Source of the DNA: Chloroflexota bacterium
GTDB taxonomy: Bacteria > Chloroflexota > Anaerolineae > UBA7937 > B3-Chlor
DNA: 64,000 nt
Assembly (NCBI GenBank): GCA_030603665.1
Contig: JAUVXJ010000002.1
Location: forward strand, 1 to 64,000
Direction of reading: 5' to 3'
This document shows, one piece after another, positions 26,548-34,573 of the stretch. Below the pieces are notes generated by a model. The model made no database searches. It worked only from the letters and a program-made list of their open reading frames with translations, and was not told where the DNA came from. The position numbers were made by a program, and so were the translations under genes. Position 1 is the stretch's first letter. Every line of letters begins with the position of its first letter.

Positions 26548-29500
26548 GCTGTCTTGGCCTCCCGCCTGATGTCGTTCCGATCCTGGTACTGATCGGCGGA
26601 ACGGGCACCCCTAGCCACGAAGAAGGCCAGAGCGCTGGTCGCCGCCAGTTGCTTGTAGGCCTCACTGCTGTGAGGCTCCAACTTCACGGCTTGGCGGAAC
26701 ATCTCCACTGCCTCAGGGTACTGCTTGAGCTTCTTGTGGATCATCCCGGCACCGAAGTAGGGAGCGTAGTTGTCCGGGTCGTGGCGCAAGGCGGTTCGAT
26801 ACTCCTGCAGTGCCTCACTGTGTTCGCCCTGCGCCTCCAGTACGCGAGCCAACTCATAGTGCGCTACGGGGCCTGTCGGTTCGAGGTCTACCGCCTTCTT
26901 GAGATGGGCGGCTGCCTTGTCGACGTGTCCAAGCCTCTCACATAGTTGACCCAGCTTCACGTGCGTACGAACGTCGTCCGGCATCCCGCGTAAGGCTTCA
27001 TGGAGTAGATGCAGGGCCTCATCGTAGTTTCCGTGCCCGTCCTCTATCTCGGCCATCTGGTGATAGACGGCAGGCATATCGTCTGCCAGCTCTCTCGCCG
27101 CCTCCAGCTCCCTCATCGCCAGATCGTCCCTACCCAGCTGTTTGTGGAGGACGCCCATCTTCAAGTGATAGTTGGCGTTATTCGGGTCCGATTGGAGAGC
27201 CTTGCTGTAGCTCAATAGCGCCTCCCGCGGCTCACCTCGCGCCTCGGCGAGGCTGGCGAGATGCTCCTGCACCAGTGGCCAGTCGGGTCTCAGGGCAGAT
27301 GCTTCTTCGTACTGTGCAGCCGCCAGATCGTGCTCTCCCAACCTTTCATAGCAGCGCCCGAGACTAAGCAGATACAGTGGTTCATCAGGCGCAAGCTGGA
27401 TCGCTTTCTTGTGGGCCATCTCGGCCTCTTCGAAGCGATCCTGAGACTCCAGGGAGGCTCCCAGCTCAGACCACCAGCTCGGGTTGTCGTCCCTTCTATT
27501 CAGGGCCTCCGTCAGAAACTCCGCAGCCTTCTTGTGGCGGCGCATCTGACTGTATGCTTTGCCCGCATCGCGGTAGTACCTTGCCTCTTCAGAGTCCAGG
27601 TCTATCGCGGACAAATACTCCTCCAATGCAGACTGATGGCGCTCACGCGACTCGTATAGCTCACCCAGCCGATGATGTCTCTCAGCCACATCGGGGTTCT
27701 GCTCCAAAGCCCGGCTCAGTGCCGAAATGGCCTCGTCATAGCGCTGCCCTCGCTCATACGCAGTTGCCAGTGCATAGTGACAGTCCGCGCGCATAGGAGC
27801 CAGCTGGGTGGCTGTCTCCAGGGCTGCGATGGCAGGCTCGAGCTTCCCTACCGCAAGGTAGGCGAGCCCCAGCTCGTAGTGATTGATCGGATCCTCGGGA
27901 TCCATGTCACACGCCGTGCGCAGTTCGTCCACTGCCTCTCTGTCGCTGCCCACAGTCCGCAACACCACTCCCAGGTTGCGATGGTGCAGAGGATTGTGGG
28001 GCTCAAGCTCGACAGCCCTCCTGCACTCTTCAAGGGCCTTGTCCGCCCTCCCGCTCTTGGCGTGTATCAAACCCAGCTGACTGCGCGCCATAGCGTCCTT
28101 GGGCCTCCTGGCGAGATCCTGATGCAGCTCCCTCTCCATCTTGTCCAACCATCCAGACGCCGCTGACGGCGAGAGGGACTTAGCCACGCTCGAACCCACC
28201 ACAGCGAGACGCTGGCGGGACTCTGGCGCATCGGCTGAGAGATCCAGAGCCCTCTCGTGCGATGCGGCGGCCTCCTCAAACCTCTCCTGCATCTCGTACG
28301 CCAAAGCGAGCTCATAGTGAACTTCAAAGCTATCATCGTTCAGAGCCAACGCTCTGCGCAGGCACTCCACGGCGGCGTCACCATCACCCAATCTGCGCAG
28401 TATGCTACCCTTCAGACGAAGGTACCTCACTTCGTCAGGTGCCAGATGAATGGCTGTTTGGCAACTCTGCGCAGCCACTTCAAGTCTCCCGCCGGCTTCG
28501 TAGGCCTTGGCAAGCTCGAAGTGATTCTCAGGATCGTCAGACTCCAGCTCAACCGCTCTCTCCAATTCCTCGATCGCGCGAGCGTGCTCGGCGAGGCTGC
28601 TCAAGGCCGCCCCAACGCCTCTTCGAGCCGCTGCCAGACCTCCATCTGCTTGTAGAGCCCTCTCGAACTGGGAGAGTGCCTCCTCGTGTAAACCCTGCTC
28701 TAGCAGGACTTGACCGGCGAGCAAGCAGACCTCTGGGTCGCTGGAGTCCAGGGCGACGGCCTTGCCCAACGCTGCAGTCGCCTCGTCTGAGCGACCCAGC
28801 CGAGCCAGCACGCGCCCGAGGCAGAAGTGGTTCTCCGCCTGGTCTGGAGCCAGTCTGGCTGCTTCCTCGTACTGCTCCACGGCCAACTCCGGCATATCAC
28901 GGCCCTCATAGAGCTGCCCCAGAGAGAACCGATTGCTCGCGCTCTCAGGAGCCAAACGCACACCCTCCTCGAGCTCAACAAGGGCGTCGTCCAGCCGACC
29001 CAGATCGGTCAGGACGTCAGCATATTGTGTCCTGTACTCCGCGCGGTACGGCGCAAGCCCTACAGCCCTCTCAGCAGCTCGCGCCGCATCGTCGAGGCGA
29101 TGTCCCGACCTGTACAGCTGAGCCAGCACACTCTCGATCTCGGGCACGTCATCGCCAACCCGCGACATCTCTTCCAGCATAGTCAACGCTTCATCGTCCT
29201 GGCCCAACCCTCTGAGCAATGCTGCCACTCGCGCGGCGTAGCGGGTCTCCTGGGGTCTCAGCTCCAGGGCTTGACGGTACAAGGACAGTGCCTTCTCCTG
29301 ATATCCTTGTACCTCCGCTGCCTCAGCAAGTTCGTACAGCAGCTCATGATCTCCCTCAATGAGTGAACTCGCGCGCTCGAGGGCACTGACGGCCGCGTCC
29401 TCCTCGCCCGAGGCCCTACATGCCCGCCCGAGAGAGCGATGGTACCGCCCGACATCGGGGCTCAGCAGCGTGGCTTTCTCTAGAAGCGGCACAGCCTGGT

Positions 29501-32500
29501 CAGTCTCGCCTTCCTCCAGAAGGAGATCGCCCAACTGGAAGCTGCTCTCTGCATCTTCTGGAGCGAGCTCAACAGCGGTGGCTAGAGCACTCAGCGCTCC
29601 ATCTGGGTCGTCCGCAGACCTGCAAGCCACTCCGTAGGAGACCTGGTACTTGTGCACGTGCGGCGCCAGACTCACCGAATCCCCGTAGGCTCGGCGCGCC
29701 TCCTCGTGGCGCCCGACCTGCTCCAGGCTGAGTCCCAACTCCCAGAGGATCTCCGGATCCCCGGGGCTTAGCTCGCGAGCGCGCTCCAACGTAGTCACAC
29801 TGAGTGCGGCCTCACCGCGAGCACGCAGTAGAGCGCCTTTCTTCAGATGGTGAGACGCATTCTCGGGCTCCGCGCTCACCGCTTCATCCAACTGAAGCAC
29901 GGCGTCTTCCGTGCGTCCCTGGCTCGCGTACAGATCAGCGAGCTCGGCGTGAAGCACGACCGGCGCACTCACGGTTCTCCGAGCGGCTTCGAGTACGTCA
30001 ATCGCGTCTTCGCTCCGGCCAAGGTCGCGGAGGGCCATGGCATAGTGCAGCTGAACCTCCGCATTCTCAGACGCCACTTCTGCCGCCCTCTCCAGAGACT
30101 CAGCCGCCTCCTGTGACAGATCCAGCTCCTGCAGGATCCTCCCGAGTTCGAAGCTATGCTCCGCCCTATCTGGTTCCAGGTCGACAGCTCTCTGCGCTTC
30201 AGCTCTCGCCTCGTTGAGCATGCCCAAGCGGCGCGCCACCGAGGCTGCACGCGCGTGGTATTCCGCCTCCTGCGGGCAAAGGCCAATGGCCTCCTGATAG
30301 TCTTCCAGAGCCTCGTCCAGGGTTCCCTGGGCCTCACGGATCCGGCCGAAGAGGAAATGCACCTCTCCATTATTGGGATTCAGTTTCTCAGCCTCTTCCA
30401 CGTAGCCTCGGGCCTCCTCGAGGCGATCCATCCTGTGGCACAGTTCAGCAGCGCGCAGATGGCAGTGCGCACTCTGCGGTGCGATAGAAACGGCTTCTGT
30501 GTACATGCGCCATGCATCGTCGTCCCGGCCCATTTCCTCATACACGCCGCCCAGGTCACTCACTGCCTCCGCCAGGGACGGGCTCAACTCCACTGCCCTC
30601 ATCAGAGACGACACGGCCGCTTCCAGCCCACCCGTGTGGCGCAGGGCGATGCCCAACTGATGATGGTGCCTGGCTTCCGCAGGTTGCAGTGCGATGGCAG
30701 CTTCGTGCTCCGACGCCGCTTCCGTCCACCTTCCCTCCCCGGCGAACAGCAGCCCCAGTTCGTGGTGTGCGCCCGCCAGCCCCGGATCGAGCTCCACAGC
30801 CTCTCGCAGATGAGATTCGGCCTCACTGCGTCGGCCCAGGTGACTCAGAATGCTGCCCGCCAGCACGCGGTACTGCGCATCCCCTGGCTCCAACTCCACG
30901 GACCGCTCAGACCATATCCAGGCCTCATCGGCTCTACCCTCCATGTAGAGGGCAGATGCCAGGTCATAGGACCAGTCTGCCCGCTGACCATCCAATTCCA
31001 CGGCTCTGCGCAGGTAGCCGACAGCGCCAGGGAGCTGATTCATCTTCTGTGCTAGAATGCCGGCCTCGTGCTGGTACTCTGCGTTCTTGGGGTCGGCATG
31101 AGCCGCTTGCTCGTACTCTGTCAAGGCGTCAGTGGTCCGGTCTAGTCGCTGGAACAGGGTGGCCGATTGGTAGTGCCACTCTGCCCGCTCAGGGGCAAGC
31201 GCCAGTGCTCGGGCCAGGGCATCGGCTGCTTCCTCCCAGCGGTCTTGCATAAGCAGCAACTGGCTGATGTGGTGAGGGCAACTTGGATCGAGCGAGTCAC
31301 GCGCCTCAGCCGACTGGTATGCAGCGAAAGCTTCCGCATACCACCCCTGCTTCTCATATGCATTACCCAGCTCAAGATACGGAGCCGCGCTGTCCGGCTC
31401 GAGCATCGTCGCTTGCTGCAACTCTGCCTGCGCCTCGGCGTGACGCTGCAGACGGTTGAGTGCCTTTCCGAGACTTGAGTGATACGCAGCCACGCCCGGG
31501 TTGAGCGCTATCGCGTGCTGGAATGCAGCCAGACTGTCCTCCAACTGATCCTTCTCAAGATAGGTCAGCCCCAACTCGTGATAGGTGTCAGAGCAGGCGG
31601 CATTGGCTCCCTCCACCGCTGCCTCCAGTTCCGACACCGCTCTGTCCACCTGATCCATCTCTCGATAGAGCAAGCCGAGATTGCGCCGCGAGATGAGTTT
31701 CTCGGGATCGCCAAGCCAACGGTCGTCCGCCCGACTTTGGCGGTACTTCTCCCGGTAGCCTAGCAGTTGCGGTCGAGTCCGGGAGTCCTCTTGCTCGCGA
31801 CCTATGATGCCTTCAAATAGGACCGTGGCGTCGTCGGTCTGGCCCAGTTCTTTCAAGGCAATGCCCAACTTGTAGGCGGACGTGAGATCGAGAGTGTCAA
31901 CCAGGGCCAAGGATGCGGCAAGCTCTCGCGCCTTCTGAGGGCCCTCGTTGTGAGCAAGACATCTAGCGGCGATGCGGGGTCCCCAACCATCTATTCGGAT
32001 CTCCAAGAGCTGCTGCAGATAGGCAAGGCGATCCGCTACCAGATGATAGAGGTGGATCAACACGCCCTCCCAGTGCAGGGCAGATTCATCAGAGTCGAGG
32101 CAGATACTCCTGGAGAGAGTTCCCGAATACGACTCACTCAGAGCCAGCGCGGCGTAGAAATCGCGCACCATGGGATCGCCGAAAGACACGGAGTCTTGCT
32201 GTCTAGAGACGCTCACCACCCCTGTTGTCCCTAGGCTGGAGAGCCAATGGCGCGGAAGCCCGCCCGCGGCGAGATCCAGTTGAGCAACAGCCTGCCTGGA
32301 ACCGTACTCTGGTGCTTCACCTTCGCTCCGGCGCAGCATTTGCAGGGCCAGGCCCGCCAGCTGTCGCTTCACGTCTTCGGCGTCGAGTTCGCCTGACGTG
32401 TCACTGGCTGCCTCCAACAGTCGGTGATTCCCTTCCCTGACCACCGCTGTGCCCTCCGCATGCCCCTGACTCGTAGACGCAGCTTGGACAAGATCTACGT

Positions 32501-33356
32501 ACACCTCGGCATAGAGAGGTGTGCGCAGCAGCATCCAAAGGCGCCTGTCTCCTCTGGCTCGCCACACAGCCTGGCGCTTGGTCGACTCAGGCAGCTGAGC
32601 CTGAAGGTACGTAGTGCGTTCCTCGTCGTTGAACTCCTGGAGTTCGGCGACGTACGGATCCTCAAGCCAGCGCCGGAACGCCCCATAGTCGCCCGTACGA
32701 CAGGCGACGATGCACTTCGACTCGTTTGACTCCACCATGCGGGCCAGTTCGTCGAGGACCTGGTTGTCTCGGACCTGCTCGAGGCCATCCAACAAAAAAA
32801 GGATGCGGTTGCGAGCGAAGATCCGATTCAGAGCCTCTTCGTCCACGTGAAGCTCATACTCGCCGAAGGCCGTCGTCAGGGCCTGCAACAGGCCCTGTTC
32901 CCCGCCGGACGCGGGGAGCTCCACATACAGTGGAACGTACCCTGGCGCGTCGATCCCATCCCGCGTGTCGAAGCTCCGGCCTTCCACGGCGCGCTGGGCG
33001 TGCTGGAACGCCAGCCAGCGCAGGGTCGTACTCTTGCCGCCACCCGGCTGCCCCAGTAGGATGATCCTATCCCAGCAGCGGAAGCCATCAGGAAGGTCCG
33101 AAGTACTCTGGAAAACAGTTTCCGACACCCCGTCACTGCAACGCTCGCTATTCTGCGAACTCAGAGTCCTGCCATCGGCCGGCTCGACACGCAGTGGTAT
33201 GTAGGAAGAAGAAATGCGCTGCAGTTTCGGATCGTCAACCAGAGACTGCAGATACTTCCCTACCGTGGCTTGCACGTCTATAACTTCCACGCTGCCCTGG
33301 CCGCCTGCTTCCTCTGGCGATTCCAGCGCGCCTCGGTCCTCAATCTCGCCCATCAT
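26544..33356 (-). CDS. Giant NACHT-type STAND NTPase with about 50 tandem TPRs
   Basis: The protein has 2270 residues. A NACHT domain at about 90-400 shows Walker A LLGQPGGGKSTT (101-111), Walker B RILFLLDGLEQV (Asp190) and a sensor Arg in CIVACRTGDYG (Arg220). After a helical linker (about 400-540), TPRs run almost to the C-terminus with the usual W/LG..Y...G...A...........P pattern, roughly 50 copies of 34 residues. STAND proteins keep a closed ADP state until a ligand binds the repeats, then oligomerise. There are no TM segments. ATG 33356 has GAGG five bases upstream and lies 7 bp after the 2-TM gene; an upstream start would overlap that gene. The adjacent protease is the likely output. 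Confidence 0.88.
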   Translation of the reverse strand: MMGEIEDRGALESPEEAGGQGSVEVIDVQATVGKYLQSLVDDPKLQRISSSYIPLRVEPADGRTLSSQNSERCSDGVSETVFQSTSDLPDGFRCWDRIILLGQPGGGKSTTLRWLAFQHAQRAVEGRSFDTRDGIDAPGYVPLYVELPASGGEQGLLQALTTAFGEYELHVDEEALNRIFARNRILFLLDGLEQVRDNQVLDELARMVESNESKCIVACRTGDYGAFRRWLEDPYVAELQEFNDEERTTYLQAQLPESTKRQAVWRARGDRRLWMLLRTPLYAEVYVDLVQAASTSQGHAEGTAVVREGNHRLLEAASDTSGELDAEDVKRQLAGLALQMLRRSEGEAPEYGSRQAVAQLDLAAGGLPRHWLSSLGTTGVVSVSRQQDSVSFGDPMVRDFYAALALSESYSGTLSRSICLDSDESALHWEGVLIHLYHLVADRLAYLQQLLEIRIDGWGPRIAARCLAHNEGPQKARELAASLALVDTLDLTSAYKLGIALKELGQTDDATVLFEGIIGREQEDSRTRPQLLGYREKYRQSRADDRWLGDPEKLISRRNLGLLYREMDQVDRAVSELEAAVEGANAACSDTYHELGLTYLEKDQLEDSLAAFQHAIALNPGVAAYHSSLGKALNRLQRHAEAQAELQQATMLEPDSAAPYLELGNAYEKQGWYAEAFAAYQSAEARDSLDPSCPHHISQLLLMQDRWEEAADALARALALAPERAEWHYQSATLFQRLDRTTDALTEYEQAAHADPKNAEYQHEAGILAQKMNQLPGAVGYLRRAVELDGQRADWSYDLASALYMEGRADEAWIWSERSVELEPGDAQYRVLAGSILSHLGRRSEAESHLREAVELDPGLAGAHHELGLLFAGEGRWTEAASEHEAAIALQPAEARHHHQLGIALRHTGGLEAAVSSLMRAVELSPSLAEAVSDLGGVYEEMGRDDDAWRMYTEAVSIAPQSAHCHLRAAELCHRMDRLEEARGYVEEAEKLNPNNGEVHFLFGRIREAQGTLDEALEDYQEAIGLCPQEAEYHARAASVARRLGMLNEARAEAQRAVDLEPDRAEHSFELGRILQELDLSQEAAESLERAAEVASENAEVQLHYAMALRDLGRSEDAIDVLEAARRTVSAPVVLHAELADLYASQGRTEDAVLQLDEAVSAEPENASHHLKKGALLRARGEAALSVTTLERARELSPGDPEILWELGLSLEQVGRHEEARRAYGDSVSLAPHVHKYQVSYGVACRSADDPDGALSALATAVELAPEDAESSFQLGDLLLEEGETDQAVPLLEKATLLSPDVGRYHRSLGRACRASGEEDAAVSALERASSLIEGDHELLYELAEAAEVQGYQEKALSLYRQALELRPQETRYAARVAALLRGLGQDDEALTMLEEMSRVGDDVPEIESVLAQLYRSGHRLDDAARAAERAVGLAPYRAEYRTQYADVLTDLGRLDDALVELEEGVRLAPESASNRFSLGQLYEGRDMPELAVEQYEEAARLAPDQAENHFCLGRVLARLGRSDEATAALGKAVALDSSDPEVCLLAGQVLLEQGLHEEALSQFERALQADGGLAAARRGVGAALSSLAEHARAIEELERAVELESDDPENHFELAKAYEAGGRLEVAAQSCQTAIHLAPDEVRYLRLKGSILRRLGDGDAAVECLRRALALNDDSFEVHYELALAYEMQERFEEAAASHERALDLSADAPESRQRLAVVGSSVAKSLSPSAASGWLDKMERELHQDLARRPKDAMARSQLGLIHAKSGRADKALEECRRAVELEPHNPLHHRNLGVVLRTVGSDREAVDELRTACDMDPEDPINHYELGLAYLAVGKLEPAIAALETATQLAPMRADCHYALATAYERGQRYDEAISALSRALEQNPDVAERHHRLGELYESRERHQSALEEYLSAIDLDSEEARYYRDAGKAYSQMRRHKKAAEFLTEALNRRDDNPSWWSELGASLESQDRFEEAEMAHKKAIQLAPDEPLYLLSLGRCYERLGEHDLAAAQYEEASALRPDWPLVQEHLASLAEARGEPREALLSYSKALQSDPNNANYHLKMGVLHKQLGRDDLAMRELEAARELADDMPAVYHQMAEIEDGHGNYDEALHLLHEALRGMPDDVRTHVKLGQLCERLGHVDKAAAHLKKAVDLEPTGPVAHYELARVLEAQGEHSEALQEYRTALRHDPDNYAPYFGAGMIHKKLKQYPEAVEMFRQAVKLEPHSSEAYKQLAATSALAFFVARGARSADQYQDRNDIRREAKTA

Positions 33357-33363
33357 TCCAACC

Positions 33364-33675
33364 TCACACTCTGCCAATCATCCAGAAGGAGACGACACAG
33401 ATACCCACGCCCACCACGCAGAGGAAGGCACCCACCCCGGCGGCTGTGCGTATGAGCTGATTGATAGCCTCCACCATGCGCGCCGCAGAATCGATTAGGG
33501 GAGCCACCGTGTCCTGTGTGAGGGCGCGGCCACTGATCCTTACGGACTGTGCGGACAACGTTTTCATCGCCTGGTGGTACTCCTTGGCCAAGATGATCCA
33601 GAGTCCTGAGAGCGATGAAAGCACCCCTATCACGAACAGGCTGACCGACATTACTATCTGGATCTCGTATGTCAT
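33364..33675 (-). CDS. Small two-TM membrane protein
   Basis: The 103-residue protein has two strong hydrophobic helices (IVMSVSLFVIGVLSSLSGLWIILA and, near the C-terminus, AGVGAFLCVVGVGICVVSFWMI) flanking a soluble helical segment with HQAMKTLSAQSV...DSAARMVEAINQLI. Its ATG overlaps the receiver stop (ATGA) and GGAGG lies upstream. It sits exactly between the receiver and the NACHT protein. I do not recognise a family; it could be a membrane anchor, a signal-transducing partner or a pore-forming effector. The last two are inference. Confidence 0.65.
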   Translation of the reverse strand: MTYEIQIVMSVSLFVIGVLSSLSGLWIILAKEYHQAMKTLSAQSVRISGRALTQDTVAPLIDSAARMVEAINQLIRTAAGVGAFLCVVGVGICVVSFWMIGRV

Positions 33676-34079
33676 GCTCCTGCACCTCCTGCACATACAG
33701 TAGCCTCTGCGACTATTTGGGTAATCATTCTCTTCATGTCTTCGACCACAAAAGGCTTGGTAACATACCCATGAATCCCTAGCTTCCTAACCTCCTTCTC
33801 CGTTTCCGGAGAACCGTAGGCGGTCATCACGATCACTTTCATGAAGGGATCGAACTGGCGCACCGCCTTTATCAACGACAACCCATCCATGTCCGGAAGT
33901 CTCAGATCCACTATGATGAGATCGAACTGGCCCCCAACCACCCTCCTGAGAGCCTCCCCTCCCGCACCGGCCACCTCTACTCTAAATGGTGGGGTCGAAT
34001 CCTCCAGACTCTGCCTCAAGAAGTACGACAGTGTGTCCTCATCTTCAGCTATCAGTAGTCTTGCCAACTTGTCCCCCAT
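33672..34079 (-). CDS. Stand-alone response regulator receiver (CheY-like)
   Basis: The 135-residue receiver domain has the acidic pair in LLIAEDEDTL, the phospho-acceptor Asp in LIIVDLRLPDMDG, the Thr in VIVMTAYGSP and the Lys in YVTKPF; there is no output domain. As the first gene after the sigma-54 promoter it could receive phosphate from the upstream kinases and act by protein contact, perhaps on the 2-TM or NACHT protein. ATG 34079 has only a weak AAGAG upstream; a TTG five codons earlier (34094) is an alternative start. Confidence 0.85.
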   Translation of the reverse strand: MGDKLARLLIAEDEDTLSYFLRQSLEDSTPPFRVEVAGAGGEALRRVVGGQFDLIIVDLRLPDMDGLSLIKAVRQFDPFMKVIVMTAYGSPETEKEVRKLGIHGYVTKPFVVEDMKRMITQIVAEATVCAGGAGA

Positions 34080-34129
34080 GTCGCTCTTGCCCAAGCACAG
34101 CCCACCAGATTCCTCTACTGATAATAGGG

Positions 34130-34145
34130 TGCAAGATCCGTGCCA
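34130..34145 (-). promoter_or_regulatory. Consensus sigma-54 (-24/-12) promoter
   Basis: Read on the minus strand, the sequence is TGGCACGGATCTTGCA. It matches the sigma-54 consensus TGGCACG-N4-TTGCW at every fixed position, with the invariant GG and GC separated by exactly 10 bases. The transcription start would fall near 34119, about 40 bp before the receiver ATG. The genes for RpoN and an NtrC-type activator lie directly upstream on the same strand. Confidence 0.85.
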
Positions 34146-34350
34146 GGCTGAGGATCTGGAGCGAACAGTGACCGAGAACGCGGCCTGAACAAGCAGCGTA
34201 ACTGCTGCGGCTCACGCGGAATACGATGCTCAGGGGTCACATGTAGGGGGCCTCCGCCTGGCGTCCCCACATATTGTGGTCACTCCCCCACGACTTCCGG
34301 TCCTACGGCTCACCTGCCCGCCGCCGACTGTCTTCAGCCAAATCGGTCCC

Positions 34351-34420
34351 GACTCTGAGCAGTCAGGCGTGAGAGTGAGGAAAAACGCGCACTGTGGATT
34401 TCTACGCACTGCTCTGAGCA
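34351..34420. promoter_or_regulatory. Candidate upstream activator (UAS) pair
   Basis: GACTCTGAGCAGTC (34351-34364) and TGCTCTGAGCA (34410-34420) are near-palindromes that share the core ACTGCTC(A/T)GAG in opposite orientation. They lie about 230-300 bp upstream of the predicted sigma-54 start, a usual place for bEBP enhancers. Binding by the adjacent NtrC-type protein is inferred. Confidence 0.4.
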
Positions 34421-34573
34421 AAAGGTCGGACCTTGGGGAAAAGGCGTCGTGCCCAGGGACGGATCAGTGCTAGGGACAGGACACGGGGCAAGCTAGGTGG
34501 GAACTAGGGCGTTCAGATGCAATGCTACACGGGAGGCTACGAGGGGTCCGGCGCTGCGAGGAAGGCTGCCGAA

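Larger units (their letters stand above)
34095..34573. other. Regulatory intergenic region between the NtrC gene and the receiver-NACHT operon
   Basis: This stretch of about 480 bp has no convincing gene. It holds the sigma-54 promoter (34130-34145), a CCACA-TAT-TGTGG dyad (34267-34279) and two related near-palindromes sharing ACTGCTC(A/T)GAG (34351-34364 and 34410-34420). I see no tRNA, transposon or clear terminator. Confidence 0.6.

Noticed and set aside
23944-33356. Assignment of the NACHT-TPR/C25 pair to a known CRISPR type III-E (Craspase) or CHAT system
   Set aside because: No CRISPR array, no gRAMP/Cas7-11 protein and no CHAT signature; the protease motifs fit C25 with His582/Cys627 better.
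34230-34421. A 63-codon frame in the gap before the receiver operon
   Set aside because: Weak start, no ribosome site, odd composition, and it overlaps the candidate enhancer sites.
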